DNA from: Roseovarius sp.
Lineage (GTDB): Bacteria > Pseudomonadota > Alphaproteobacteria > Rhodobacterales > Rhodobacteraceae
Length of the DNA: 64,000 nucleotides
Assembly (NCBI GenBank): GCA_021775255.1
Contig: JAJFIA010000010.1
Location: 124,001-188,000, forward strand
Direction: 5' to 3'
Shown here: positions 36,279 through 45,054 of the stretch, one piece after another
How the letters are laid out: each line of letters begins with the position of its first letter
How positions within the stretch are numbered: position 1 is the stretch's first letter
Made by a program: the position numbers and the translations under genes
Notes under the pieces: generated by a model
Database searches by the model: none
The model's input: only the letters and a program-made list of their open reading frames with translations
What the model was told of the DNA's origin: nothing

Positions 36279-36899
36279 CTACTCACCAGCTTTTTCTCTC
36301 CGCGCCCTGTAACTGGCGTCAGATGTAAATCGGTTGATAATCCTGATGATGGCATTTGCAGTACTATCGTTCACACCGCGATCAGCGATTGCAAAAAGTC
36401 TGTGATCAATCCAAAAGAATAAGGCGGATCTTACGGCAAACTTTGGTTCAGCCAGAAGATCAGGGTTGGTCTCAAAATCGACATCTTCACCGAAAAGTTC
36501 TGCATGACTGCGTGTAAAGGCACGGTAATTTGCACGCCCGGTCAATTGAAAAATACCGCGCCCGCGATAAAGCCAGCCATCGCCGCTTGCAATCCCGTCA
36601 TTCCCATTTCGATTGGCGTAGGCACGATTTGCGATCGCCTGCCTGTTTGCCGGATGGTCTGCAGTGCGCCCAAATTGCTGCGCTTCATCGGGGTGGCGGC
36701 GAAAATAAGAGAATGTTGTGGCCAAGCTATTCGCAGCATAATTGAAGCCTTCCTCGAGGTTTGCTCCCTCTCCTATTTCTTGCCTAACCTGCCCAAAGAA
36801 ATGTGACAGCCTTTCAGGGCTATTGAGTTTACCGGTTACAATTTGCAAATCTAAAGCGTTTCGCCTTAAACCTGAGACAGGGTTAAGGCGAAACGCCAT
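36279..36899 (-). CDS. GH19-type lysozyme/chitinase-like protein, N-terminus replaced
   Basis: 206-residue frame matching phage-type glycoside hydrolase 19 (peptidoglycan or chitin cleavage): ERLSHFFGQVRQEIGEGANLEE includes a glutamate in the usual catalytic region, then ANRAYANRNGNDGIASGDGWLYRGRGIFQLTGRANY, highly characteristic. The first 17 or so residues (MAFRLNPVSGLRRNA) are encoded by a dispersed hairpin (36853-36896), which also supplies the start codon, so the native N-terminus is lost. It may be a pseudogene or a still-translated truncated enzyme. Confidence 0.65.
   Translation of the reverse strand: MAFRLNPVSGLRRNALDLQIVTGKLNSPERLSHFFGQVRQEIGEGANLEEGFNYAANSLATTFSYFRRHPDEAQQFGRTADHPANRQAIANRAYANRNGNDGIASGDGWLYRGRGIFQLTGRANYRAFTRSHAELFGEDVDFETNPDLLAEPKFAVRSALFFWIDHRLFAIADRGVNDSTANAIIRIINRFTSDASYRARREKAGE
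36853..36896. repeat. GCGTTTCGC hairpin element (family 2 copy 2)
   Basis: Palindrome AAAGCGTTTCGCCTTAA ... TTAAGGCGAAACGC around a short ACCTGAGACAGGG centre. It forms the 5' end of the GH19-like reading frame and lies 23 bases from copy 3. Confidence 0.85.
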
Positions 36900-36907
36900 G
36901 TAACATA

Positions 36908-37600
36908 TCAGTGTTTCGCGCGTTTCGCGACAAACCCGTTATTCAGGTTTATCGCGAAACGCTTTATCTCTCGTGTTATTTCGGTTAATCTGGCTTCTGG
37001 GGCATTGGGGAACACCTGCACCAGCATTGTTCCATTGATTATGTCGAAAACTGAGCCTTCAGGAAATACAATTTCATCGGTAACCGGTTCCGCGAAGCAG
37101 CGACAGTTGAATGGTTCGCCGGGATGTCCTCCCTGAGGCGGTTGTGCCCACGGGAACCGGCGGTCATCAAATGTCTGATGCTGTGATCTTACCTAATTGT
37201 CGTCACGACTGCGCCAGATGTACTCCACCACGCCAAGGCCAGACTGTTGAAACAAGGCATTCAGGCGTTCTGCATAACGCCGGATGGCGGAAGTGATAAC
37301 CGGATCATTTTCGTTCAAAGGCAGGCCGACCTCACTGATCCTGTCGGCAACGGTATTGGCAAATTCAGCTTAGATGTCATCGGTTTCGACAGACGATATA
37401 TTGATTGAAGCATTCTCAGGCAGGAATTGGTTCAGACGCTGAACCGCAATTTCCAGAGCATCGGCTAACACAGATTCAAGAAGGCGGTCAGGGACAACGG
37501 TGAACTTCTTTTCCAGAGTGAGGATATTGCCCAACCGGAAATGAAAATTGCTAAGCCCGCCAGAGCGAATCCAGCTTGAAAATATAGTGTCATTCTTCAT
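36908..37600 (-). pseudogene. Phage head-morphogenesis (Mu gpF / SPP1 gp7-like) pseudogene
   Basis: One uninterrupted minus-strand frame of 231 codons from the ATG at 37600 (with an AGGGCAGG site) to the TGA at 36908-36910, broken only by two in-frame stops: TAA at 37370-37372 (codon 77) and TAG at 37193-37195 (codon 136). The C-terminal part reads VEYIWRSRDDN-stop-VRSQHQTFDD and then GGHPGEPFNCRCFAEPV, the hallmark CRC-P end of minor head / head morphogenesis proteins. The last residues are encoded by a dispersed hairpin (36920-36967), so the native 3' end is also lost. No frameshifts: decay looks recent. Confidence 0.7.
36920..36967. repeat. GCGTTTCGC hairpin element (family 2 copy 3)
   Basis: GCGTTTCGCGACAAACC ... 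GGTTTATCGCGAAACGC, 43-base core. With copy 2 it makes a REPIN-like doublet exactly at the junction of the two broken phage genes. Confidence 0.85.
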
Positions 37601-37742
37601 GAACCTGCCCTCGATCAATGGTTTATATGGCCTTAAGGGGCAGATCATAAGAATTCATGATTCTACCGTTCCGGCACACCCCCTTGCAAATCCCGCGACA
37701 ATCCCTAGCCTGCGAAACCATCAACGGGTGTCAGGGGGTCGC

Positions 37743-39143
37743 ATGACCAAAGCTCAGATCGGTGTGTATGGCTTGGGGACGATGGGGTCTGCTCTGGCGC
37801 TGAACATGGCGGAACAGGGCTTTGAGGTGGCGGTGACCAACCGCGAGACCGCGTGGATCGCGGATTTCATCAGGGAAGCCGGCACGCTGGCGGGCAAGCT
37901 GCAAGGCTATGAGACGCTTGAGGAATTTGTCGCGGGTCTGGCCGCGCCACGGGTGATCCTGTTCATGATCCCCTCGGGCGCGCCGATGGATGCGATGATT
38001 GAGGCGGTCACGCCATTGCTGGCCGCCGGTGATACGATCATTGATGGCGGCAATGCGGATTTTCATCTGACGCGGCGGCGGGCGGCTGCGTTGCAGGCAA
38101 AAGACCTGCATTTTGTCGGTATGGGCGTGTCGGGCGGTGAAGAAGGCGCGCGCCATGGGCCGTCGATGATGGTGGGCGGAAGCGGGCATAGCTGGGCGCA
38201 GCTCAAGCCGATATTGCGGGCGATTGCGGCGAAATTCGAGGGCAATCCTTGCGTCGATCTGATGGGGCCGGACGGGGCCGGGCATTTTGTCAAGACCGTG
38301 CATAATGGCATTGAATACGCCGATATGCAGGTGATTGCCGAGGTTTACGGCCTGCTCAGGTACGGCGCGGCGAAGGCCCCGCGCGAGATTGGCGAGATGT
38401 TTGCCGACTGGGATCAGGGGCGGCTGAAATCCTACCTTATCGAGATCACCGGCAAGGTGTTGCACTATGATGATCCCAAAACCGGGCATCCGGTGGTGGA
38501 TGTGATCACGGATGCCGCCGGGCAGAAGGGCACCGGGCGCTGGACCGTGGTGGAGGCGATAAAACTGGGCCAATCTGCCAACCTGATCGAGGCGGCGGTG
38601 GGCGCACGGGGCTGGTCATCGGAGAAAGACACGCGGGCTGAGGCCGAGAAGATTCTGGGCGGTGAGCGCGGCTGGTTTGATCCGGGGGAAGCGCCGTTGA
38701 AAGAGGCGTTTCTGGCGGCGCGGATTTTGGGCTATGCCCAGGGGTTTCGCATTCTGGCGGCGGCGTCGGAGGAATATGAATGGGATCTGGATTATGCCCG
38801 CATTGCGCAGGTATGGCGGGCCGGATGCATTATCCGCTCGGCGCTGCTCGATGATATATCAGAGGCGTTTGCAGGCGATTTGCCCGCCGGGCAGCTCATT
38901 TTGGCACCGGGATTTGCCAAGATGCTGAGCACAAGTGTTCCGGCGCTCCGCAAGGTTGTGGCGGCGGCGGTGACGGGCGGCCATGCGGTGCCGGGCCTGT
39001 CAGCGGCGCTGGCATGGTATGACAGCATGCGGCAGGGCTATGGCACCGCCAACATCATTCAGGCCCAGCGCGATTTCTTTGGCCATCACGGGTTCGAGCG
39101 GCTGGGCGAGGCTGGCAAACACCACGGCCCGTGGTGGGATTAA
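37743..39143 (+). CDS. gnd: 6-phosphogluconate dehydrogenase (decarboxylating)
   Basis: 466 residues. NADP-binding GVYGLGTMGSALALNMAEQ, substrate-binding MGVSGGEEGARHGPSMMVGG, catalytic Lys and His region GPDGAGHFVKTVHNGIEYADMQ, and the C-terminal RDFFGHHGFER stretch. Oxidises 6-phosphogluconate to ribulose 5-phosphate in the pentose phosphate pathway. ATG 37743 is the family start; the open frame upstream to 37548 crosses the phage pseudogene. Confidence 0.95.
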   Translation: MTKAQIGVYGLGTMGSALALNMAEQGFEVAVTNRETAWIADFIREAGTLAGKLQGYETLEEFVAGLAAPRVILFMIPSGAPMDAMIEAVTPLLAAGDTIIDGGNADFHLTRRRAAALQAKDLHFVGMGVSGGEEGARHGPSMMVGGSGHSWAQLKPILRAIAAKFEGNPCVDLMGPDGAGHFVKTVHNGIEYADMQVIAEVYGLLRYGAAKAPREIGEMFADWDQGRLKSYLIEITGKVLHYDDPKTGHPVVDVITDAAGQKGTGRWTVVEAIKLGQSANLIEAAVGARGWSSEKDTRAEAEKILGGERGWFDPGEAPLKEAFLAARILGYAQGFRILAAASEEYEWDLDYARIAQVWRAGCIIRSALLDDISEAFAGDLPAGQLILAPGFAKMLSTSVPALRKVVAAAVTGGHAVPGLSAALAWYDSMRQGYGTANIIQAQRDFFGHHGFERLGEAGKHHGPWWD

Positions 39144-39189
39144 GAGCGGCTTTCACAGATCAAGCTTGCCTTGCGCACGGGTGTTCTTT

Positions 39190-39411
39190 TCACGCGCCGC
39201 GCGCCCAATCGAGCATCGGTTTAGTGGGGGGCGTGAGGGTTAACAGGATGCCGATTTGCGCCTTTTGCTCGGTCACCACGGCGTCAAGGTCGCGCACCAT
39301 CGCCACACCCACGTTCTTGCCGCCCTTCACGCTGACAATCGCCGTGTGTTCCTTGGCGGGGCCAAAGCGGAAAAGCCCGTCAATGCCGCCATCCGCGCCC
39401 TTCTTGCTTAA
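39190..39411 (-). pseudogene. C-terminal remnant of a DNA methyltransferase with nuclease-like tail
   Basis: Frame ending at the TGA 39190-39192 reads KKGADGGIDGLFRFGPAKEH, IVSVKGGKNVGVAMVRDLD and LTLTPPTKPMLDWARGA. This matches the Mrr/restriction-endonuclease-like C-terminal domain found fused to DPPF-type DNA methyltransferases. It has no start and is joined upstream to an unrelated ORF. The N-terminal half of the same enzyme type lies at 39963-40301. Confidence 0.65.
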
Positions 39412-39902
39412 GTCGCCGTGTCGCGCAGCGATAAATTCTGCTCCAGAAGCACTGAGATTATGTGCCCTAAATACGGAGAGTTTGGATTTGAAAAGCTTTC
39501 TTCACCGTGTTTGCTAATCGCCTCAAACAACGGATCCGCTTCATTCCATAATTTGTCCAGTGTTGAAGCTTCTCTACGAGCCTCTTCGAAGTCAAATTCA
39601 TGATGATCCATTAGGTACTTTATCATTTGTGCTGATGTCCGCATGGAAGGTGACGTTGGCCATTTTCCAGCCGCCTTTGCATATGCGTAGTTCCAACCCC
39701 ACATAAAGGGTAATTCTACGGCCAACATTTTTTCAGGATTATCTTGGAATTCGTCGACCCCCGGTGTGTCGGAAACCACAGAAATAGCAAGAAGTTGCTG
39801 TACTAAAAATTGACGTCGACCTTGAATGACAGCAGCAGAGAGCATTTCCTTTGCCTCAGCATCTGATTTTGAGAACCTGCGAAAAAGGTTTTGTAGAGCC
39901 AT
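39408..39902 (-). CDS. Hypothetical protein replacing the middle of a methyltransferase gene
   Basis: 164 residues, markedly more AT-rich than its flanks. N-terminal helix with a basic stretch (LQNLFRRFSKSDAEAKEM), then LPFMWGWNYAYAKAAG and FDFEEARREASTL; predicted mostly helical, no family recognised. A good AGGA site suits ATG 39902 (six bases) better than 39905 (three). Its stop codon overlaps the first bases of the methyltransferase C-terminal remnant, and its upstream edge lies 60 bases from the N-terminal remnant. Confidence 0.6.
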   Translation of the reverse strand: MALQNLFRRFSKSDAEAKEMLSAAVIQGRRQFLVQQLLAISVVSDTPGVDEFQDNPEKMLAVELPFMWGWNYAYAKAAGKWPTSPSMRTSAQMIKYLMDHHEFDFEEARREASTLDKLWNEADPLFEAISKHGEESFSNPNSPYLGHIISVLLEQNLSLRDTAT

Positions 39903-39962
39903 CATCGATCCTTTCGTAAAGCGAAGCCAACATTAGGCCACAATTCGGCTTGACGCTAGATT

Positions 39963-40301
39963 TTAAAATTCCACCAGCCGCACGGCCATCATGGCAAGAT
40001 ACGCGGTCATCGGGTTCTTGCCCAGAAACCCCACCATCGCGTCGAGCATCTTGGCCGCCTCCTGATAGGGGCTGTCGCGCAGGTCAATGAGCGCCTGCCC
40101 CGACACCATGTCATCCCAGTGCCATGTGTCATCGAATGCCGCGATTTGCGCGCCCGAGACCCGCCCGCTCTCGTCCTTGAACAGGTGGGAATAGGTGGCG
40201 TTGGAGTTGAACGGCGGGTCGAGATAGATCAGATCAACGCTCTCGTCCGCGATGCTGTCGCGCAGGACGGCAAGGTTATCGCCATAATAGAGGTGGTTCA
40301 T
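39963..40301 (-). pseudogene. N-terminal remnant of a DPPF-type DNA methyltransferase
   Basis: 112 residues: MNHLYYGDNLAVLRDSI, then the catalytic VDLIYLDPPFNSNATYSHLF (motif IV, DPPF) and AYLAMMAVRLVEF before a TAA. In complete enzymes the frame continues after MAVRLVE into the motif X/I region. About 300 residues are missing between this piece and the C-terminal remnant. It keeps its start but lacks the SAM-binding motif, so should be inactive. Confidence 0.8.
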
Positions 40302-40437
40302 CTGCTTGTGCGCCCCGTTTTATCTGATCTTGTCAGACAGAGGTTAACGGCGGGTTGAATCGGGGGCAATGGTTATTGAGGGGGCCGGGGTGCGTCATGG
40401 ATTTGCCCTCTGCATAATTCAAAAACTCTGAAAATTT

Positions 40438-40485
40438 GGCATTTTGTCAAAAATGCCAGCACCCGCCCGCCCCATGGCGGGTGCT
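40438..40485 (-). repeat. Family 4 element, minus-oriented copy with two hairpins
   Basis: Hairpin 1: GGCATTTT-GTCA-AAAATGCC (40438-40457). Hairpin 2: AGCACCCGCC/GGCGGGTGCT (40458-40485). Relative to 40557-40596 the order is inverted. Confidence 0.8.
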
Positions 40486-40556
40486 TTAAACGGTTCAGCT
40501 TGATGATAGGGCTTGATATTTATCGTCGGTTATTTGGCTTGTCACAAATTGTGCGA

Positions 40557-40596
40557 AGCACCCACCCGGACGGGTGCTGGCATTTTTGACAAAGCG
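40557..40596 (+). repeat. Family 4 element, plus-oriented copy
   Basis: AGCACCC ... GGGTGCT hairpin (40557-40578) followed by GGCATTTTTGACAAAGCG (40579-40596), identical over 18 bases to 18859-18876. Confidence 0.8.
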
Positions 40597-40640
40597 TCTG
40601 GTTTTGCAAAGATCCAGGCCCGGGGCAGGGGCGTGTGGGG

Positions 40641-42239
40641 CTACCCGATAGCGGCAGCTTTCACGTCATCGTCGATATAGGGCAGGTATTGCTCGAAGTT
40701 TTCGGCGAACATCTGCACCAGACGGGCGGCCTGACGGTCATAGCTATCGGGCTTGTCCCAGGTGCGGCGGGGGTTCAGCAGCAGGTCGGGCACGCCGGGG
40801 GCGGTGACCGGGACCAGGAAGCCGAAATTCTCATCCTTGCGGAACTCGGAACCATTGAGCGAGCCGTCAAGGGCGGCGGTGAGCAAAGCGCGGGTGGCTT
40901 TGATCGGCATGCGGGAGCCGGTGCCATGTGCGCCCCCCGTCCAGCCGGTGTTGACCAGCCAGCAGGTAGCCCCATGCTCGGCGATCTTTTCGCGCAGGAG
41001 ATTGCCATAGGCCTCGGGGCGGCGCGGCATGAAGGGGGCACCAAAGCAGGTGGAAAAGGTGGGCTCGGGATCGGTAACGCCGCGCTCGGTTCCGGCGACT
41101 TTGGAAGTGAAGCCGGAGAGGAAATGATACATCGCCTGCGCCGGGGTCAGCCGGGAAATGGGCGGCAACACGCCGAATGCATCACAGGTGAGCATGATGA
41201 TATTCTTGGGGTGGCCACCGAGGGATGAGGCAGACGCATTCGAGATATAATGCAGCGGATAGGCACAGCGCATGTTGGCGGTCAGGCTGTCATCCTCGAA
41301 ATCAAGTTTGAGCGTTTCGGGATCGAACACCATGTTTTCCACCACGCTGGCGAATTTCGAGGTGGTGGCATAAATCTCGGGCTCGGCCTCGGGGTTGAGG
41401 TTGATGGTCTTGGCATAACAGCCGCCTTCAAAGTTGAAGGTGCCACGATCAGACCAGCCATGCTCATCATCGCCAATCAAAGTGCGCGCGGGATCGGCCG
41501 AAAGGGTGGTTTTGCCGGTGCCGGACAGGCCAAAGAAAATGGCCGTATCCACCGGATTGCCGGTGGCGTGATTGGCCGAGCAATGCATCGGCATGACGCC
41601 TTTTTCCGGCAACAGGTAATTGAGCAGGGAAAACACCGATTTCTTGTTTTCACCGGCATATTCGGTGCCGCCGACCAGGATCATTCTGGCATCGAAATTC
41701 ATTGCGATCACGGTTTCGCTCCGGCAATCGTGCTTTTTCGGGTCAGCCTGAAAACCGGGGCAGTTGATGACGGTGAAATCAGCGATATAATCGTTCAGGT
41801 CTTCCGCATCGGGGCGGCGCAGCATGGTGCGATTGAACAACCCGTGCCAGGCCAGTTCGGAGATCATCCGCACATTGATGGCATGGGCGGGATCGGCCCC
41901 GCCTGAGAGATCCTGAACATAGTAATCGCGGCCCTGCATATGGGCGAGCATGTCTTTGTAAAGTGCGTCAAACCCATCGGGCGACATTTTGGCATTGTTT
42001 TCCCACCAGATCGTATCTTTCACGCTGTCGGTGGCGACCACATGCTTATCCTTGGGCGAGCGGCCGGTGAATTTGCCGGTCGAGACCAGGAGCGCGCCAC
42101 CAAGGCCAAGGGTGCCCTCGCCGTTTTTCAGGGCGGCTTCGACCAGCGCCGGCTCGGTCTGGTTGTAGTGGATAGTGCCAAGGCCGGTGATGCCCTGATC
42201 TTCGAGCCGGAATTGCGGGTTTACCCGTCCTGTTGTCAT
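40641..42239 (-). CDS. pckA: Phosphoenolpyruvate carboxykinase (ATP)
   Basis: 532 residues. Converts oxaloacetate and ATP to PEP and CO2 for gluconeogenesis. Kinase-1 P-loop [28 protein letters not shown], metal and substrate sites around [10 protein letters not shown] and [14 protein letters not shown], and C-terminal [14 protein letters not shown] use ATG 42239 ([10 protein letters not shown]); ATG 42248 is nearer the GGGAG site. It is divergent from chvI, an arrangement conserved in alphaproteobacteria where ChvI affects pckA. Confidence 0.95.
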   Translation of the reverse strand: MTTGRVNPQFRLEDQGITGLGTIHYNQTEPALVEAALKNGEGTLGLGGALLVSTGKFTGRSPKDKHVVATDSVKDTIWWENNAKMSPDGFDALYKDMLAHMQGRDYYVQDLSGGADPAHAINVRMISELAWHGLFNRTMLRRPDAEDLNDYIADFTVINCPGFQADPKKHDCRSETVIAMNFDARMILVGGTEYAGENKKSVFSLLNYLLPEKGVMPMHCSANHATGNPVDTAIFFGLSGTGKTTLSADPARTLIGDDEHGWSDRGTFNFEGGCYAKTINLNPEAEPEIYATTSKFASVVENMVFDPETLKLDFEDDSLTANMRCAYPLHYISNASASSLGGHPKNIIMLTCDAFGVLPPISRLTPAQAMYHFLSGFTSKVAGTERGVTDPEPTFSTCFGAPFMPRRPEAYGNLLREKIAEHGATCWLVNTGWTGGAHGTGSRMPIKATRALLTAALDGSLNGSEFRKDENFGFLVPVTAPGVPDLLLNPRRTWDKPDSYDRQAARLVQMFAENFEQYLPYIDDDVKAAAIG

Positions 42240-42636
42240 GGTGGTCATGCTCCCGATGCCGCAACGTGTAACGATGGGCGCAGTTGATCTTGTGGCGGCG
42301 CCTGGTGGAGTTCTCCGGCAGATTGCCGGAATCGCAGGCCTGACTGCCGGTTGTGGCCTCTTAACATGCGGATCTGAGAAAAGAACAGGACGCTTTGGCA
42401 CAGTTAGCGCAAACGTCTGAAAATAAGCGGCATGGGCGCTGCAATGTCAGGTTTCTGATCCTGAATTATGGTAAATGAAAGGGGTCAGGGTTAACTCAAT
42501 TGCGTCCATTGGGCAACGGGTAGGCCTGATGCGCATTGGTGATTCGCAGTTAGGTATTGATTGTAAAGCACAAAAAGGCCCATAACTTATCTGTATCGTA
42601 TATACAGGCATTGTAGCAGCACGAAGGATTTCAACC
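42240..42636. promoter_or_regulatory. pckA / chvI divergent regulatory region
   Basis: Nearly 400 bases without a gene. Contains GTTAGCGCAAAC at 42403-42414, a near-palindrome centred on GCGC that resembles LacI-family operators; PckR, a LacI-type regulator, controls pckA in rhizobia, so a similar site is plausible. Further right, AT-rich sequence around 42545-42605 probably contains the chvI promoter. No precise -35/-10 called. Confidence 0.4.
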
Positions 42637-43338
42637 ATGGCCAGAATTGCACTGGTGGATGATGACAGGAACATTCTGACATCGGTATCCATGACCCTGG
42701 AGGCCGAAGGCTTTGAGGTGGAAACATATACCGATGGACAGCAGGCTTTTGATGCCTTTGGCAAGAAAATGCCTGATATTGCGGTGCTGGATATTTCGAT
42801 GCCGCGGATGGATGGGATGGACCTGTTGCAAAGGATGCGGCAGAAAACCACCATACCGGTGATTTTCCTGACCTCGAAGGATGACGAGATTGATGAGGTT
42901 CTGGGGCTCAGAATGGGGGCGGATGATTTCATCAAGAAGCCGTTTTCGCAGCGGCTTCTGGTGGAGCGTATCCGCTCGCTGTTGCGGCGTCAGGACGCTC
43001 TGGCCGGCAACGCGGTAGAGGGCGAGGAAGAGAACAAGGTGATCGAGCTTGGCCATCTGCGGATGGATCCGCTGCGCCATTCTGTGCGCTGGAAAGACAA
43101 GGATGTGGTGCTGACGGTGACAGAATTTTTGCTGTTGCAGGCATTGGCGCAACGGCCCGGATTTGTGAAATCCCGCGATCAGTTGATGGATGTGGCCTAT
43201 GAGGATCAGGTTTATGTGGATGATCGCACGATCGACAGTCATATCAAGCGCTTGCGCAAGAAGATGCGCAATGTGGATGATGAATTTGCAGCGATTGAAA
43301 CGCTTTATGGCATCGGATACCGCTATAATGAGGAATAG
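42637..43338 (+). CDS. chvI: Response regulator ChvI
   Basis: 233 residues. Receiver domain (1-120) with acidic pair in ALVDDDRNI, phosphoacceptor Asp52 in [11 protein letters not shown], Lys in FIKKPFS; OmpR-type winged helix (about 140-232) with [17 protein letters not shown] and [17 protein letters not shown]. ChvI with ChvG responds to acidic pH and envelope state in alphaproteobacteria. chvG follows within 25 bases. Confidence 0.94.
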   Translation: MARIALVDDDRNILTSVSMTLEAEGFEVETYTDGQQAFDAFGKKMPDIAVLDISMPRMDGMDLLQRMRQKTTIPVIFLTSKDDEIDEVLGLRMGADDFIKKPFSQRLLVERIRSLLRRQDALAGNAVEGEEENKVIELGHLRMDPLRHSVRWKDKDVVLTVTEFLLLQALAQRPGFVKSRDQLMDVAYEDQVYVDDRTIDSHIKRLRKKMRNVDDEFAAIETLYGIGYRYNEE

Positions 43339-43362
43339 CGGAGGAGGCCGGAGATCTTGAAC

Positions 43363-45054
43363 ATGCGCGCCAATCCCGGCCCTCATAATAATGAAGTTGT
43401 TTTTGGTGAGGATTATCTCGCACCGGATGGCAGTGCGGAAACCATAGAGGGATCACAGAGCGACAGGCCGGGCTTTTTTGCCCTGAGCAAATCTTCACTG
43501 GCGCGCAAGATCATCACCTTCAATCTGGTTGCTCTGAATATTCTGATCGCCGGCATCCTGTATCTCAATTCCACGCGCGACAGCCTGGCGCAGCAACGGG
43601 CCAATGGCCTGATCAGTGAGGTTGAGCTGATTGCCGATGTGTTTGAGGCGCAACTGCCTCAATATGCAAGCAATGCACTGCTTGGCGGGACGGGCCGGGA
43701 TGTGGATTCCACTTTGGGCAAGCTCAAAATCCGGGACGGTATTGAGGTGTTTGTGTTTGATGTCAACGGGAAGCTTGTTGGCCATAATACCGGCAGTGCG
43801 GCAGGCGGCGGCACAAGCCGTGAGAGCACACCAACGCTGATTACCGACGGGCTGAATGCGCTATGGCGCCTTGTCTCTTCGCCGTTTTCCTCGAATGAGC
43901 GCAGGCAAAAGCCGCTCAGCGTTCAGCAACAGGCGCAGGCGCAGGTTCAGGCGACATTGAAAAACGGGACGCAGGTGGTGGCCGGGGATGCCTCGGTCGG
44001 TACGGTGTTTTCGGTGGCAACGCCGGTGATCCATGAGGGTAAGCCGGTGGCGGTTGTGGCGTTACTGAGCACCTCGGGCGAGATTGACAATCTGGTGGCT
44101 TCGGAGCGTGAGCGTGTGCTGCAGATGTTTTTGGTGGCCACGGTTGTCTCTGTGGGCCTGAGCCTGATCCTGGCATCAACCATTGCCAACCCGCTTTCCG
44201 ATCTGGCGACAGCGGCGGAATCGGTGGGCAAGGGCAATCATTCGATGGGCGACGGGGCCAACCGCATCCGCATCCCGGATCTCACGGCGCGCCCGGATGA
44301 AATTGGCCGCTTGTCGGCCGCCATCCGGGGCATGGTTGGCGCGCTTTACAACCGGATTGAAAGCAATGAGATTTTTGCCGCCGACGTGGCCCATGAGATA
44401 AAGAATCCGCTGGCCTCGTTGCGTTCGGCGGTGGGCACCATGCGGATTGCCAAAACCCCTGAACAGCAGGAAAAACTGCTGGAGGTGGTGGAGCATGACG
44501 TGCGTCGGCTTGACCGGCTGGTGAGCGATATTTCGCGGGCTTCGCGGCTGGATGGCGAATTGGTCAAGGAAGAGCAGGAAGCGTTTGACCTGACGATCAT
44601 GCTGCGCAATCTGGGCGAGTTTCTGGGCGAGGAAGCGCGCAAGAAAGGCATTGATTTCATTACTGATTTTCCCAAGAACCCGGTTATTGTCTATGGGCTT
44701 GAGGCGCGTCTGGCGCAGGTTTTTGTCAACCTGATCACCAACGCCATCAGCTTTTGCGAAGAAGGCGATGCGATCCGGCTTTGGGCGCGCAGGCGCGGCA
44801 ACCGGGTGCTGGTGATGGTCGAAGATACCGGCATTGGCATTCCTGAACAGGCATTGGACAAGGTTTTCAGGCGGTTTTATTCCGAGCGAAGTGAAGGTGA
44901 TTTTGGCAATAATTCCGGTCTTGGGCTGGCCATTTCAAAGCAGATCATCGAGGCCCATGACGGGGTGATCTGGGCGGAAAACATTCAACCAACCGATGCC
45001 GATATAACATCCGATCCGCTGGGTGCGCGATTTGTTGTCGGCCTGCCGGTCTGA
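43363..45054 (+). CDS. chvG: Sensor histidine kinase ChvG/ExoS
   Basis: 563 residues. Cytoplasmic N-terminus with ARKIITFNLVALNILIAGIL as first transmembrane helix (about 45-67), periplasmic domain to about 250, second helix MFLVATVVSVGLSLILASTI, HAMP (about 275-330), H-box FAADVAHEIKNPLASLRSAV with His344, and ATPase motifs NLITNAI, VEDTGIGIP and GLGLAISKQIIEAHDG. ATG 43363 has GGAG nine to ten bases upstream; the TTG at 43357 is less likely. Overlaps the hprK frame at its 3' end. Confidence 0.93.
   Translation: MRANPGPHNNEVVFGEDYLAPDGSAETIEGSQSDRPGFFALSKSSLARKIITFNLVALNILIAGILYLNSTRDSLAQQRANGLISEVELIADVFEAQLPQYASNALLGGTGRDVDSTLGKLKIRDGIEVFVFDVNGKLVGHNTGSAAGGGTSRESTPTLITDGLNALWRLVSSPFSSNERRQKPLSVQQQAQAQVQATLKNGTQVVAGDASVGTVFSVATPVIHEGKPVAVVALLSTSGEIDNLVASERERVLQMFLVATVVSVGLSLILASTIANPLSDLATAAESVGKGNHSMGDGANRIRIPDLTARPDEIGRLSAAIRGMVGALYNRIESNEIFAADVAHEIKNPLASLRSAVGTMRIAKTPEQQEKLLEVVEHDVRRLDRLVSDISRASRLDGELVKEEQEAFDLTIMLRNLGEFLGEEARKKGIDFITDFPKNPVIVYGLEARLAQVFVNLITNAISFCEEGDAIRLWARRRGNRVLVMVEDTGIGIPEQALDKVFRRFYSERSEGDFGNNSGLGLAISKQIIEAHDGVIWAENIQPTDADITSDPLGARFVVGLPV

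Larger units (their letters stand above)
40302..40640. other. Intergenic region with inverted pair of dispersed elements
   Basis: Between the methyltransferase remnant and pckA. Holds the two copies of the GGCATTTTTGACAAAGCG element in opposite orientation. No gene seen. Confidence 0.6.

Noticed and set aside
37193..37372. Stop codons in the head-morphogenesis frame as recoding (read-through or special amino acid)
   Set aside because: Both stops are TAA/TAG, not TGA, no recoding stem is apparent and both ends of the gene are also lost; decay is simpler.
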